Shown here: piece after piece, positions 17,327 to 26,109 of the stretch
Position numbering within the stretch: position 1 is the first letter of the stretch
Layout of the letters: each line of letters begins with the position of its first letter
DNA from: Paraburkholderia sp.
GTDB lineage: Bacteria > Pseudomonadota > Gammaproteobacteria > Burkholderiales > Burkholderiaceae
Assembly (NCBI RefSeq): GCF_024281035.1
Contig: NZ_JAMXLH010000048.1
Coordinates: 62,001 to 126,000, forward strand
Direction: 5' to 3'
DNA: 64,000 nt
Program-made: the position numbers and the translations under genes
The notes under the pieces: model-generated
The model's database searches: none
Seen by the model: only the letters and a program-made list of their open reading frames with translations
What the model was told of the DNA's origin: nothing

Positions 17327-18486
17327 TAACGGAGTTCCCCGACAAATTGATCAACGATTTCGAAATGACGTTTCCACGTCGGTGAGCGGAAACGCTGCAA
17401 GCGTTCGATTTGCGCATTGCGGGCTCCGTTCGAGGGATCTGCATATGCGCGAATCATGGCGAGCCATCCTGGACCGTCAAGCGGATCAAGATACTCAGGG
17501 ATGTTGTTCGCGATTTCCTTAAACACACCAAGATCGCTTGCAATCACGGGTACACCCAGAGCAAGCGCTTCGGCGAGCGGCATTCCATAGCCCTCAACGA
17601 ACGATGGAAATACGAGCGCCTGTGCATGTTGCAGCCACGCCTGCAGACGGGCGTCATCGCAATCGGCTTCTTCGATGACAGCACGCTTGAGCGGTGCGCT
17701 TCGCTCAAGCATGTCGATCACGTTTTCGCATTCCCAGCCACGTCTGCCAACGAGCACGAGCTTAGGTGCTGCACCGCCGAGCTCTTCGACGAGCCTGCGC
17801 CACACATGCAGCATGAGCCAGTGATTCTTGCGAGGCTCGATCGTGCCAAGCATAACGAAATATGGCGCATCGATGGGGCGCCGCGAGCGAGCCATCGGCT
17901 CGAGTCCAGGCGCGAGATGAGCGACGACGGCAGGCGGCACGGGCAATTGAGCAGCGCGTGCTTCGTCGACGAGAGAATTGAGTGTTGCCTGAGAATTTGC
18001 GATGATGCCGCTCGCATGCCGGAGCGCGGAATGCATGCGTTGACGATGAATATGGTTTATTGCGGGCCGGCAATATTCTGCATGCGTGAGTGGAATGAGA
18101 TCGTGCACCATCACCACAGTGCGTACGCCGCGTTGTTTCATCGCGTACATGTAGCGATTGCTTTCAATGCCCGAGTGACTCGTGTGGAATAGTATAGAGC
18201 CCGAAAAGTTGTCGTTGCGCAACACGCGGCACGCTGCGTGGGCGATGATCTTTTGCGCCGCAAATGTCGAGGCGGGATCTTGCTGTAGCAGCAGATCGAA
18301 TGCACTTTCAGATTGCGAGGCTGAAAGTACTGCGCATATGCCGGCTTCGCTTAGTACCGCACGTGTGCCCGTATCGGCGCCGTAATGGCGCACATATTCA
18401 AGACCGACGCGATCGACGCCGGTGGGAAATTTGCCGCCCACCAGACGGTTGAGCAAGCGCGATACGTCGAGGAGTGCGGTGGTCAA
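17326..18486 (-). CDS. wcbB: Capsule glycosyltransferase, GT4 family (WcbB-like)
   Basis: The 386-residue GT-B protein has VMVHDLIPLTHAEYCRPA in the N-terminal domain, FVMLGTIEPRKNHWLMLHVW at the domain junction and LVFPSFVEGYGMPLAEALALGVPVIASD as the donor-binding EX7E region. These are typical of mannosyl- and rhamnosyltransferases of GT4. It is the first gene of the leftward capsule operon, read from the region 18487-19216 that also serves wcbC, and it overlaps wcbA by 3 nt. In the B. pseudomallei wcb locus a glycosyltransferase occupies the same position. Its linkage cannot be read from sequence. Confidence 0.88.
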   Translation of the reverse strand: MTTALLDVSRLLNRLVGGKFPTGVDRVGLEYVRHYGADTGTRAVLSEAGICAVLSASQSESAFDLLLQQDPASTFAAQKIIAHAACRVLRNDNFSGSILFHTSHSGIESNRYMYAMKQRGVRTVVMVHDLIPLTHAEYCRPAINHIHRQRMHSALRHASGIIANSQATLNSLVDEARAAQLPVPPAVVAHLAPGLEPMARSRRPIDAPYFVMLGTIEPRKNHWLMLHVWRRLVEELGGAAPKLVLVGRRGWECENVIDMLERSAPLKRAVIEEADCDDARLQAWLQHAQALVFPSFVEGYGMPLAEALALGVPVIASDLGVFKEIANNIPEYLDPLDGPGWLAMIRAYADPSNGARNAQIERLQRFRSPTWKRHFEIVDQFVGELR

Positions 18487-18613
18487 TTTTTCAGTGCTGT
18501 TGAGCCGTGTTGCGACAGGATTTGTGTTGATCGATAGTCTGATGGGCCGATCGTACGATTATCTTCGAATTTATTTAACACGATTATATGTAATGCGAAT
18601 TGGCAGGAACGTG

Positions 18614-18945
18614 TTAGGTACTTTGGGTGATGGGCGGAGCATGGACGAGCACGAGCATGGCAAAGATGACGAAGTGCAGCCTTGCCAGCGTTTTAGGCAA
18701 ACGCCCATAGTCGCGTGCGATCTGCGCGAAAGCGGTTGAGCTATCCGAAGCTGCGCTCGGCCACCCAGCGACGCGGAAACAGCACGAAGCCATTTCTCGC
18801 CTCGGGCAGCTTGATGATCTGCAACATCATCTCTTTCGCGTGCGGTCCGCGCGGCCGCGTCACCTATATAGTTCTGGCCTGCGAAAGCGAACTGCACCGT
18901 CTGACCGGTGACGCCAGGCTTATTACTGCTCTCGCGCAGCACCTG
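18614..18945 (-). pseudogene. Decayed IS5-family transposase fragment
   Basis: Reading the minus strand and allowing frame changes gives a recognisable C-terminal DDE transposase. One frame holds VLRESSNKPGVTGQTVQFAF followed by AGQNYIGDAAARTARE. A shifted frame gives MLQIIKLPEARNGFVLF followed by PRRWVAERSFG. Then an in-frame TAG replaces the expected Trp before LNRFR. A further shift gives ARDYGRLPKTLARLHFVIFA and MLVLVHAPPITQST with a TAA stop at 18614. At least two frameshifts and one nonsense change are present, and the N-terminal two thirds are absent. I see no terminal inverted repeats. It sits inside the divergent wcbB/wcbC promoter region. Confidence 0.78.
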
Positions 18946-19149
18946 TAGTGCTCGATGTATGCGAAACCGACTCCGTCAACGCCGGGTCAATGCACTTCTC
19001 GTACGAGCAAATCAAAAGGCGGCTAATATTCAAACAAGTTCGCGACACGAAAGTTTAGTGGTCGGATCTCGGGGCGGTGCCCCACTGCGATACGGGATGG
19101 GCTTAACCCGTCATCGATAGTATGAGTGTCGAATACTTGTAACGATGGC

Positions 19150-19163
19150 ATCCCATTCGGGAT
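19150..19163. promoter_or_regulatory. Palindrome ATCCC-ATTC-GGGAT upstream of wcbC
   Basis: This is a perfect 5-bp dyad with a 4-nt spacer, 53 bp before the wcbC start, so it could overlap the promoter or the early leader. The half site GGGAT also occurs at 19094-19098. It may be an operator; no protein can be assigned. Confidence 0.3.
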
Positions 19164-19216
19164 AAGACTATGCGGGCAAATCTGTCGCTGTCTATTGGTT
19201 AGAACTCCATAGAGCT

Positions 19217-20377
19217 ATGCTTAATAAGTCTAAGAGTTTACTGACGTGTGCAGGGCTCGCCGTGGTTTTGAGCGGCTGTTCGACAATTCCCGCTAGCGGT
19301 CCGACCCGGAACCAGGTGGCAGCCGCAAGTGCCAATGGTAGTGCGGCCGGAATTCAGGTGATCGACGTCACGGACGATGTTGCTCGTCGTCTGTTCGCCG
19401 AGCGCCGCAATTCGGATTTCGCGTCGACCTTCGGCGGGAGCTCGGCGTTCCAGCAGCAACTCGGCGTAGGCGATACCGTTGAGGTTGCGATATGGGAAGC
19501 GTCACCCGCGATTCTTTTCGCAAGCGAGCAGGTCAATTCAAAAAGAATCGCTGGCGGCTCGCATGTCACAGTTCTGCCGAATCAGGTTATCGATGGCAGC
19601 GGCCTCATCAGCGTTCCGTTCGTGGGCGCATTGAAAGCAGCTGGCAGAACGCCGATGCAGCTTCAGCAGGACATCGTGCGCGGTCTGCGCGGACAGGCAC
19701 ACCACCCGCAGGTCATCGTCAGTCTGGTACGTAATGAGACATCCTATGCGACGATCGTCGGCGATGTGGCCACTAGCTCGCGCATACCACTGACTGCGCG
19801 TGGAGAGCGGCTGCTCGATGCGCTTGCTAGTGCAGGCGGCGTGCGACAGCCGATCGGTAAGCTCACGCTGCAACTCACGCGTAGCAGAACCGTGGCGTCG
19901 CTACCGCTGGAGAGTGTCATCCGGGATCCGCGCCAGAACATTCCATTGCATTCCGGCGATGTCGTGACGGTACTATTTCAGCCGTACAGTTTCACGGCTC
20001 TCGGCGCCACAGGTAAGAACGAAGAGGTCAATTTCGAAACGCGTGGTATCACGCTTGCGCAAGCGCTTGCCCGCTCCGGAGGGTTGCAGGATTCGCGCTC
20101 GGACGCGCAAGGCGTTTTTATCTTTCGCCTGGAGGATGTTGGGGCGCTTGACTGGCCACAGTCGCCGGCGCGCACGACGGCTGACGGCAAGGTTCCAGTG
20201 GTGTATCGCGTCAATCTGCGCGATCCGAACTCGTTTTTCGTGGCACAAAGCTTCATGATCGACAACAAGGACTTGCTCTACGTGTCGAATGCACCGATTG
20301 CGGAGCTCCAGAAGTTTCTAAATGTAGTGTTTTCCGTCGCGTATCCGGTGATCACTGGCGTGCAGACATTCCGCTAG
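19217..20377 (+). CDS. wcbC: Capsule polysaccharide export lipoprotein (Wza/KpsD-type)
   Basis: The 386-residue protein has a lipoprotein signal (AGLAVVLSGC, modified Cys21). A polysaccharide export domain follows, starting near residue 75 with LGVGDTVEVAIWEASPAI, IDGSGLISVPFVGALKAAGRT and RGLRGQAHHPQVIVSLV. SLBB-like beta-grasp repeats follow (SYATIVGDVATSSRIPLTA; SFTALGATGKNEEVNFETRG). It should form the outer-membrane/periplasmic channel for the capsule, coupled to WcbD. It is the first gene of the rightward operon and has only a weak Shine-Dalgarno (AGAG). The gap of 140 bp to wcbD has no gene. Confidence 0.93.
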   Translation: MLNKSKSLLTCAGLAVVLSGCSTIPASGPTRNQVAAASANGSAAGIQVIDVTDDVARRLFAERRNSDFASTFGGSSAFQQQLGVGDTVEVAIWEASPAILFASEQVNSKRIAGGSHVTVLPNQVIDGSGLISVPFVGALKAAGRTPMQLQQDIVRGLRGQAHHPQVIVSLVRNETSYATIVGDVATSSRIPLTARGERLLDALASAGGVRQPIGKLTLQLTRSRTVASLPLESVIRDPRQNIPLHSGDVVTVLFQPYSFTALGATGKNEEVNFETRGITLAQALARSGGLQDSRSDAQGVFIFRLEDVGALDWPQSPARTTADGKVPVVYRVNLRDPNSFFVAQSFMIDNKDLLYVSNAPIAELQKFLNVVFSVAYPVITGVQTFR

Positions 20378-20517
20378 TCAATAGAGCCGCCCAGGTCCGG
20401 GAGCGTTCTGTCAACTTGAACTCAGACATGAAGGAGTGCGTAGTAAATATTAAAGCGTTGCAAGGAGTGCTAGTGGCTGTTGTGGCGCTGGCAAGGTCAA
20501 TATAGGAAGGTGAAGAC

Positions 20518-21618
20518 TTGGCAATCCGTCAGGGCAATTTGATCAAGAGCGCGTTTTTTCTCATCGTCGTGATTCCGACGCTGATCGCGATTATTTACTT
20601 CGGCATATTGGCCTCGGATATTTACGTCTCCGAGAGCAGCTTCGTTGTACGGTCGCAGGAGAAAAGCTCGCAGGTCGGGCTCGGCGCATTTCTTCAAGGT
20701 ACCGGCTTGACTCGCTCGGCAGACAGTGTGTATGTCGTGCACGATTTCATTCAGTCGCGGGATGCGTTGGCTCAACTGGAGATCCGGGAGAACGTCTCGC
20801 GTATGTTCGGTGCCAGGAGCATCGACTTCGTGAGTCGTTTTGATTCGTTCGGAATCGACGATAGCTTCGAGAGTCTGTACAAGTACTTCGACCGCCGCGT
20901 CAACGTCAATGTGGATTCGACCTCCGGCATCACGACGCTTACTGTCAATGCGTTTTCTGCGCAGGATGCGCATACGATCAACGCGTCGCTGCTGGCGATG
21001 GCAGAGCGCCTTATCAACGAGATGAACGCACGCATGCAGTCGGACCTTATCGTATCGGCACAACGTGAAGTCGATGTCGCCAAGGAGGCGGCCGGGGTAG
21101 CCGAATCGAACCTTACGCAATTCCGCACGTCGCAGCAGGTGTTCGATCCGGAGCGCCAGTCTTCGCTGCAGCTGCAACAGTTGTCAAAGCTGCAGGAGGA
21201 CATCGTCGAGACGAGAGTGCAAATTGCGCAACTCAGTTCCTTCGCGTCGGCCAATCCGCAGATGTCTGCGCTAAAGACGCGCCTTGCGTCCTTGCGGCAG
21301 CAGGCGGACGAACAGATGTCCCAAATTGCGGGCGGCAAGGTATCGCTGACCAGGAAAGCGGGTGAATACAGTCGCCTGAAGCTCGAACAGATCTTTGCCG
21401 AGAAGCAGCTCGCCTCCGCAATGGCCACGTTCGAGTCGGCGCGCAATGAAGCGCTGCGAAAGCAGATGTACGTTGAAGTCGTGGCAAATCCCAACATGCC
21501 CGACGTTCCAATTCGCCCGCGTCGGCTTAGAGACATCCTGATTACGATCATTGCATGCATGACCGTGTGGGGTATTGCGAGTCTGTTGATGGCTGGCATT
21601 CGGGAGCATCATGACTGA
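20518..21618 (+). CDS. wcbD: Inner-membrane capsule export protein, KpsE/CtrB-type (Wzz-like)
   Basis: The 366-residue protein has an N-terminal membrane segment (SAFFLIVVIPTLIAIIYFGI), then ASDIYVSESSFVVRSQEKSS, typical of KpsE/BexC/CtrB. A long coiled-coil-rich periplasmic middle follows (about residues 165-310, many Gln, Leu, Glu), then NPNMPDVPIRPRRLRDIL and a C-terminal membrane segment (ITIIACMTVWGIASLLMAGI). The start is a TTG at 20518 with AGGAAGG 8-15 nt upstream; no later start would keep the first helix. It should bridge the ABC transporter and the WcbC channel. It overlaps wzm by 8 bp. Confidence 0.93.
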   Translation: MAIRQGNLIKSAFFLIVVIPTLIAIIYFGILASDIYVSESSFVVRSQEKSSQVGLGAFLQGTGLTRSADSVYVVHDFIQSRDALAQLEIRENVSRMFGARSIDFVSRFDSFGIDDSFESLYKYFDRRVNVNVDSTSGITTLTVNAFSAQDAHTINASLLAMAERLINEMNARMQSDLIVSAQREVDVAKEAAGVAESNLTQFRTSQQVFDPERQSSLQLQQLSKLQEDIVETRVQIAQLSSFASANPQMSALKTRLASLRQQADEQMSQIAGGKVSLTRKAGEYSRLKLEQIFAEKQLASAMATFESARNEALRKQMYVEVVANPNMPDVPIRPRRLRDILITIIACMTVWGIASLLMAGIREHHD

Positions 21619-22414
21619 CGCCGCGATCGCCAGACCGTCGTTTCGCCGTTCTGCGAAGCTGCAGGGGCGAGCTATCTATTCGCTTCTGATGCGGGAGATT
21701 CTCACGCGCTACGGGCGACACAACATCGGATTCCTGTGGCTGTTCCTCGAGCCGATGCTATTGACGCTCGGCGTCACGTTGCTTTGGCACTTTACGTTCA
21801 AATCGCACGCCGGCAATTTGTCGATCACGGCGTTCGCGGTTACGGGATACTCGTCGGTGCAACTTTGGCGAACGACAGCAAGCCGATGTGTTCATGCTCT
21901 GCAGCCGAATCTAAGCTTGCTCTATCACCGCAACGTCCGGCTCATTGACATCTATTTCGCGCGAATTCTACTGGAGCTTTCGGGAGCGACGGCGGCTTTC
22001 ACGCTGATGATCGTAGTGTTTGCCGGTGTCGACCTGCTTCACGTACCCGCAGACCCCTTCTCGCTTATGCTGGGTTGGTTCCTGCTCGCCTGGTTTGGCG
22101 CCGGGCTGGCGCTAGTGCTGGGCGCGGGAAGTGAATTGTCGGAGTTGGTCGAGCGACTTTGGCACCCAATTGCCTATCTGCTGTTTCCGCTTTCCGGCGC
22201 GATGTTCATGGTCGAATGGTTGCCTTCGAGGGTGCAAGAGCTCGCGCTGTGGGTGCCGATGATCACGCCAATCGAGTTAATCCGCCTTGGCTATTTCGGG
22301 CGTGAAGTTACGGCGCATTATGACGTTCCCTACGTGATTGGCGTCAACGTGCTTCTGACGCTCGCCGGCCTTTATTTGTGTCGGCTTGCTGAAGCAAGGG
22401 TGGAGCACGAATGA
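21611..22414 (+). CDS. wzm: Capsule ABC transporter permease (KpsM-type)
   Basis: The 267-residue ABC-2 type permease has about six membrane helices. The N-terminal cytoplasmic segment has [29 protein letters not shown], the standard KpsM/BexB opening. The end, [18 protein letters not shown], also matches the family. With Wzt it exports the finished capsule chain across the inner membrane. Start and stop overlap the neighbouring genes (ATGA with wzt), so translation is coupled. Confidence 0.94.
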   Translation: MTDAAIARPSFRRSAKLQGRAIYSLLMREILTRYGRHNIGFLWLFLEPMLLTLGVTLLWHFTFKSHAGNLSITAFAVTGYSSVQLWRTTASRCVHALQPNLSLLYHRNVRLIDIYFARILLELSGATAAFTLMIVVFAGVDLLHVPADPFSLMLGWFLLAWFGAGLALVLGAGSELSELVERLWHPIAYLLFPLSGAMFMVEWLPSRVQELALWVPMITPIELIRLGYFGREVTAHYDVPYVIGVNVLLTLAGLYLCRLAEARVEHE

Positions 22415-23055
22415 TCGAGCTCGAATCCGTGTCGAAATACTATCCGACGCGCAGCGGAGCGCGGCGAATTCTCAGCGATATAAGCACGCGCATCGCGGCG
22501 GGCGAACGAATTGGCATTCTGGGCCGCAACGGCTCTGGAAAGTCGACGTTGCTGCGCCTGCTGAGCGGTGTGGAGCGGCCCTCCCGCGGCGAAGTGCGCC
22601 GGTCGATGAGCGTGTCATGGCCACTCGCATTCGGCGGCGCTTTCCAAAGCAGTCTCACGGGCCTGGACAATCTGCGGTTCATTTGTCGGCTCTATGACGT
22701 TCCGTTTGACGAAAAAGTCGAGTTCGTCGAGCGCTTCACGGAACTGGGTGCCTATCTTCGCGAGCCGGTGAAGCGTTATTCCGCAGGAATGCGCGCGCGC
22801 CTTTCGTTCGCGCTGTCTCTCGCAGTCGACTTCGACTGCTATCTCATCGACGAGGTCATCGCGGTGGGTGATTCAACGTTTCACAAAAAGTGCGAATACG
22901 AGTTATTTGAGCGACGCGGTACGTGCGCCTTCGTGTTGGTTTCTCATGCCACGCACCTGATCGAACGGTACTGTTGGCGTGCGGCGGTTCTCGAAGACGG
23001 GCGATTCAGTGAGTTCGGTACGGTTACTGAAGCGTACGAACACTACAGGGGATGA
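22411..23055 (+). CDS. wzt: Capsule ABC transporter ATPase (KpsT-type)
   Basis: The 214-residue ATPase has Walker [10 protein letters not shown], the Q-loop region [14 protein letters not shown], a signature helix [20 protein letters not shown], and Walker [13 protein letters not shown]. Its length lacks the C-terminal carbohydrate-binding domain of O-antigen Wzt proteins, so it belongs to the KpsT class that serves lipid-capped capsules. It overlaps wzm by 4 bp and ends 4 bp before the next start. Confidence 0.94.
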   Translation: MIELESVSKYYPTRSGARRILSDISTRIAAGERIGILGRNGSGKSTLLRLLSGVERPSRGEVRRSMSVSWPLAFGGAFQSSLTGLDNLRFICRLYDVPFDEKVEFVERFTELGAYLREPVKRYSAGMRARLSFALSLAVDFDCYLIDEVIAVGDSTFHKKCEYELFERRGTCAFVLVSHATHLIERYCWRAAVLEDGRFSEFGTVTEAYEHYRG

Positions 23056-23059
23056 GGCA

Positions 23060-25357
23060 GTGAGACCACCCGGAAACGAAACGAGAAGGCTTGCAGTCTT
23101 GTTGACTGGTGTGCCCCGCGGCGGATACGAACGGTGCGTCGACACGCTGAAGTTCTTGGTTGGCGAGTGGAACGTGTCGTACTTTGCGGTGATTCGCGAG
23201 GAATTCGCGAGCGAGGAGGCGCTCGAAAGTCTGGCGCAGGCATTTCCCGGTGTGAGGGTGATCATCGTACCGCGGCAGGCGTCGGCCGATGCGGTGTCGC
23301 GTTTCGAGGGTAAGCCGATCGCTTCGACGCAAGTCATGATGTGGCACGAGATCGCTTGCGGCGCCCGCTCGATTGAGCGCCTGGCCGATTACCGGGCCGT
23401 CCTTCGTGTCCGCTTCGACATCTATTTCCAGAAGCAATTCCTGCCAGAGGACATTCCTTCCGATGATCAAGTCTTGCTGCCGCCTCAAATGAGCTGGTCG
23501 GGCGCGAATGACATGCTCTGTCTTGCTGCACCGCAGGCGTTCCGGCGCTACGCCGAAACATACGAGAAGCTCGATGAAATTGTTGGCGAAGGAATCGGCG
23601 TTCCAGAGGCAATCATGGCCAGATCGCTAGCGATGGAGGGGCTAAAAGCGCGATCGCTGGACATTCGTTTCATTCTCTATCGACATGCACTGTTCCAGTC
23701 GTTCAACGATGAGGAACTGGGAATCCTCACAGATGTGCACCCCATCTTGTCGACGTACAAGATGGGCGATGTCGGCGACACGCCGGAGAATCGTGCCGAA
23801 TGTATTTCCCTCGTCAGTCACGTCGTGAAACCGCACAAAGGTTTTCCGCTACAAACGGGCAGCTGCACGGATGCCAACTTCTACCCGGTAGAGATCGATG
23901 ACCGCGATGGCCTCGCGTTTCGCTGGATGGCCCTCCACGCTTATATGAACGTCGCCGTGCCACGAAATGCGAAAACGCTAACGTTCCTGATTCATTTTCA
24001 GGTGCACGGCTGGCATCTGCCTCATTTGACTGTGCTCATTGATGGGTTCCCCATATGCTTGGCCGAACAATCGGTGGACGGATTCGGACGCACTCGGGTG
24101 AAAGGTTCTATCGCCGGGATCAACTTCCGAAGGCCCTTGAGTAAGCTAGGATTCTCCTCCGGATTCCTGGCAGTGCCTTCGCAGCAATCGCCGAATTCGC
24201 GCGACAGCCGAACGTTGTCGGTCGCGATCGGCAGTCTCATGATCGATGGGAAACGACCCATCGAACAATGCGTAACGCGCCGCTTGCCGATGCCGACTCA
24301 AGTCAGTGAAGGCCGGCGGAACATCATCGCCGATAGTCAGATCACCATCGTTTTTCAAGGCCCCTGGAACGAGGCGCTGCGGGACAACATCGCCCGAGCT
24401 CGCGAGTGCTTGCCTGGTGCGCCGGTCATCGTCAGCAGTAGCGATACGCGTCTACGCGAAGCATTTTCCGCGATGGATCACGTGACTCTTGCGGTGGTAC
24501 CGGACCCAGGCCCGCTGCCTGCTTACATGCGTGGCAAGCATGCACCGCTCAACAACGTGAACCGACAGATCGTCTCTTCGCAAGCGGGACTGGCACTCGC
24601 GGCAACGCCCTACGCCGTAAAGATTCGTACGGACTGCACGCTCGAATCGCGGGCATTCGTCGAGCTCTACCAGCACGCCTCGGTCTGCGACGTGACCGCT
24701 GCGCCACTGCTCGCCAGCAGCGTCTATACACTGCACCCAGATGGAATTGAAGGATTTCCCTTCCATGTTTCTGACTGGTTCCTCTTCGGACCGAGCGAAT
24801 CACTCCGAGCCTATTACGACGTACCGTTGATGACGGAACAGGATGCGCTCTGGTATGACCGCTTTCCGCACAAGCGCGACAGTCACCACTTCGCGCGGCA
24901 ATACCGCAGCCGCTTTAGTCCGGAACAATATATTGCAGTCCAGAACGCGCGCAAGGACGGCTACATTATTCCCGGCTTCCTTGACGATGCACGCGTGGAA
25001 GTCGCCGAGAGCTATCGCGCCTATTTGGTGGATAAATTCATCGTCTGCAATCTGTCGCAGTTCGGGTTGGTTTTCGAAAAATATCGGCAGGTACCAGAAT
25101 CGCATTACCAGTTCTTCAATTGCGTCTGGGGATCGGATTGGTTAGCCATGGCGGCGTCATCGCGTCGTGCGGCACTAACCGATGTCAACCTCGGGCGCAA
25201 AGGACCCTCATTAAGGCATCGCAAGAAAGCCGTCGCGGCGATTCGCCGTATTGATCACGTCTTGGGCTCCCTGAAGCGATACGGGCTGATGCCGTTCGTT
25301 GGCGACATATTGGGTGTCCTTCGCAGATTCGAACTTCGAGGAGGGGATTCATGTTGA
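23060..25357 (+). CDS. Two-module protein with C-terminal WavE-type glycosyltransferase domain
   Basis: The start is taken as GTG 23060, directly after the wzt stop, with AGGGG 8 nt upstream; this gives 765 residues. Residues ~8-230 form a first GT-like module (LAVLLTGVPRGGYERCVDTL, VLRVRFDIYF, PPQMSWSGANDMLCLA). Residues ~230-420 are a beta-rich linker. The C-terminal module starts near 430 with ITIVFQGPWNEALRDNI, then HAPLNNVNRQIVSSQAGL and YAVKIRTDCTLESR, then HVSDWFLFGPSESLRAYY. This RxD and DWFxFG pattern matches WavE-type LPS/capsule glycosyltransferases. Both modules carry an R-x-D motif that may be the metal site. It replaces the heptose-pathway genes found at this place in the B. pseudomallei capsule locus. 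Confidence 0.75.
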   Translation: MRPPGNETRRLAVLLTGVPRGGYERCVDTLKFLVGEWNVSYFAVIREEFASEEALESLAQAFPGVRVIIVPRQASADAVSRFEGKPIASTQVMMWHEIACGARSIERLADYRAVLRVRFDIYFQKQFLPEDIPSDDQVLLPPQMSWSGANDMLCLAAPQAFRRYAETYEKLDEIVGEGIGVPEAIMARSLAMEGLKARSLDIRFILYRHALFQSFNDEELGILTDVHPILSTYKMGDVGDTPENRAECISLVSHVVKPHKGFPLQTGSCTDANFYPVEIDDRDGLAFRWMALHAYMNVAVPRNAKTLTFLIHFQVHGWHLPHLTVLIDGFPICLAEQSVDGFGRTRVKGSIAGINFRRPLSKLGFSSGFLAVPSQQSPNSRDSRTLSVAIGSLMIDGKRPIEQCVTRRLPMPTQVSEGRRNIIADSQITIVFQGPWNEALRDNIARARECLPGAPVIVSSSDTRLREAFSAMDHVTLAVVPDPGPLPAYMRGKHAPLNNVNRQIVSSQAGLALAATPYAVKIRTDCTLESRAFVELYQHASVCDVTAAPLLASSVYTLHPDGIEGFPFHVSDWFLFGPSESLRAYYDVPLMTEQDALWYDRFPHKRDSHHFARQYRSRFSPEQYIAVQNARKDGYIIPGFLDDARVEVAESYRAYLVDKFIVCNLSQFGLVFEKYRQVPESHYQFFNCVWGSDWLAMAASSRRAALTDVNLGRKGPSLRHRKKAVAAIRRIDHVLGSLKRYGLMPFVGDILGVLRRFELRGGDSC

Positions 25358-26109
25358 ACATTGTGGTGCCGATGGCCGGCGCCGGCAGCCGTTTCGCAAA
25401 AGCCGGATATCTCGATCCGAAGCCGTTGATTCCGGTACGTGGCGTACCGATGATCGAGGTGGTGATCCATAACCTCAAACCGTCCTGCGAACATCGATTT
25501 ATCTTTGTTTGCCAGCGTTCGCATATTGAACGATATCGACTGATCCAGAGGTTGTCGGCGTGGGCGCCGGGTTGCGAGATCATCGGGCTCGACGGAGTTA
25601 CGCAAGGCGCCGCCTGCACAGTCCTTGCCGCGCGGGAGCATATCAGGGAGAAGGACGCGTTGATGATCGCCAATAGTGACCAGTACGTCGATATCGACAT
25701 GAATGACTATCTGGCTGAAATGGAGCGTGGGAACCTTGACGGCCTCATCATGACAATGACCGCGGACGATCCGAAGTGGTCGTTCGTGGGCCTGTCGGAC
25801 GAAAACCTCGTGACCAACGTGGCTGAAAAACAAGTGATCTCCGACGAGGCGACGGTCGGTATCTACAACTTCAGGCGTGGTGGAGACTTCCTGCGCGCGG
25901 CCGACGCGATGATTCGCAAGGAATTGCTCGTGAACAGTGAGTATTACGTTGCGCCGGTCTACAACGAAATGATCGCTGAAAGCGCACGCATCGGCATTTC
26001 GAACGTGGGAAGAGAGGGCGCTGGGATGTACGGACTCGGCATACCTAATGATCTTGAAAGGTTCCTGACGCTACCAGTGTGCGAACGGGCGACTGGAGTC
26101 CCGGCATGA
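25351..26109 (+). CDS. Sugar-phosphate nucleotidyltransferase
   Basis: The 252-residue protein begins MLNIVVPMAGAGSRFAKAGY, then LDPKPLIPV, the glycine-rich nucleotide loop with Arg and the later Lys of the NTP_transferase family. ANSDQYVDIDM supplies the metal-binding Asp, and AEKQVISDEATVGIYNF and NSEYYVAPVYNEMI complete the core. It should transfer NMP to a sugar or polyol phosphate, but substrate and nucleotide cannot be read. It overlaps the stop of the WavE gene by 7 bp and the next gene by 4 bp, so the whole block is one operon. It pairs with a degenerate paralogue at 27372-28100. Confidence 0.85.
   Translation: MLNIVVPMAGAGSRFAKAGYLDPKPLIPVRGVPMIEVVIHNLKPSCEHRFIFVCQRSHIERYRLIQRLSAWAPGCEIIGLDGVTQGAACTVLAAREHIREKDALMIANSDQYVDIDMNDYLAEMERGNLDGLIMTMTADDPKWSFVGLSDENLVTNVAEKQVISDEATVGIYNFRRGGDFLRAADAMIRKELLVNSEYYVAPVYNEMIAESARIGISNVGREGAGMYGLGIPNDLERFLTLPVCERATGVPA

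Larger units (their letters stand above)
18487..19216. other. Divergent capsule promoter region (wcbB/wcbC) with a transposase relic
   Basis: The 730 bp separate the two divergent capsule operons. The part next to wcbB (18490-18610) looks AT-rich. The middle is the IS5-family relic. The part next to wcbC (18950-19216) has several dyads: GGGGCGGTGCCCC at 19071-19083, ACGGG/CCCGT at 19092-19111, and ATCCCATTCGGGAT at 19150-19163. I see no intact gene and no confident -35/-10 pair. Confidence 0.55.

Noticed and set aside
19060..19120. A JUMPstart/ops-like element before wcbC
   Set aside because: GGGGCGGTG resembles part of the GGCGGTAG core but lacks the TAG and the rest of the 39-bp element. 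The match is too short.
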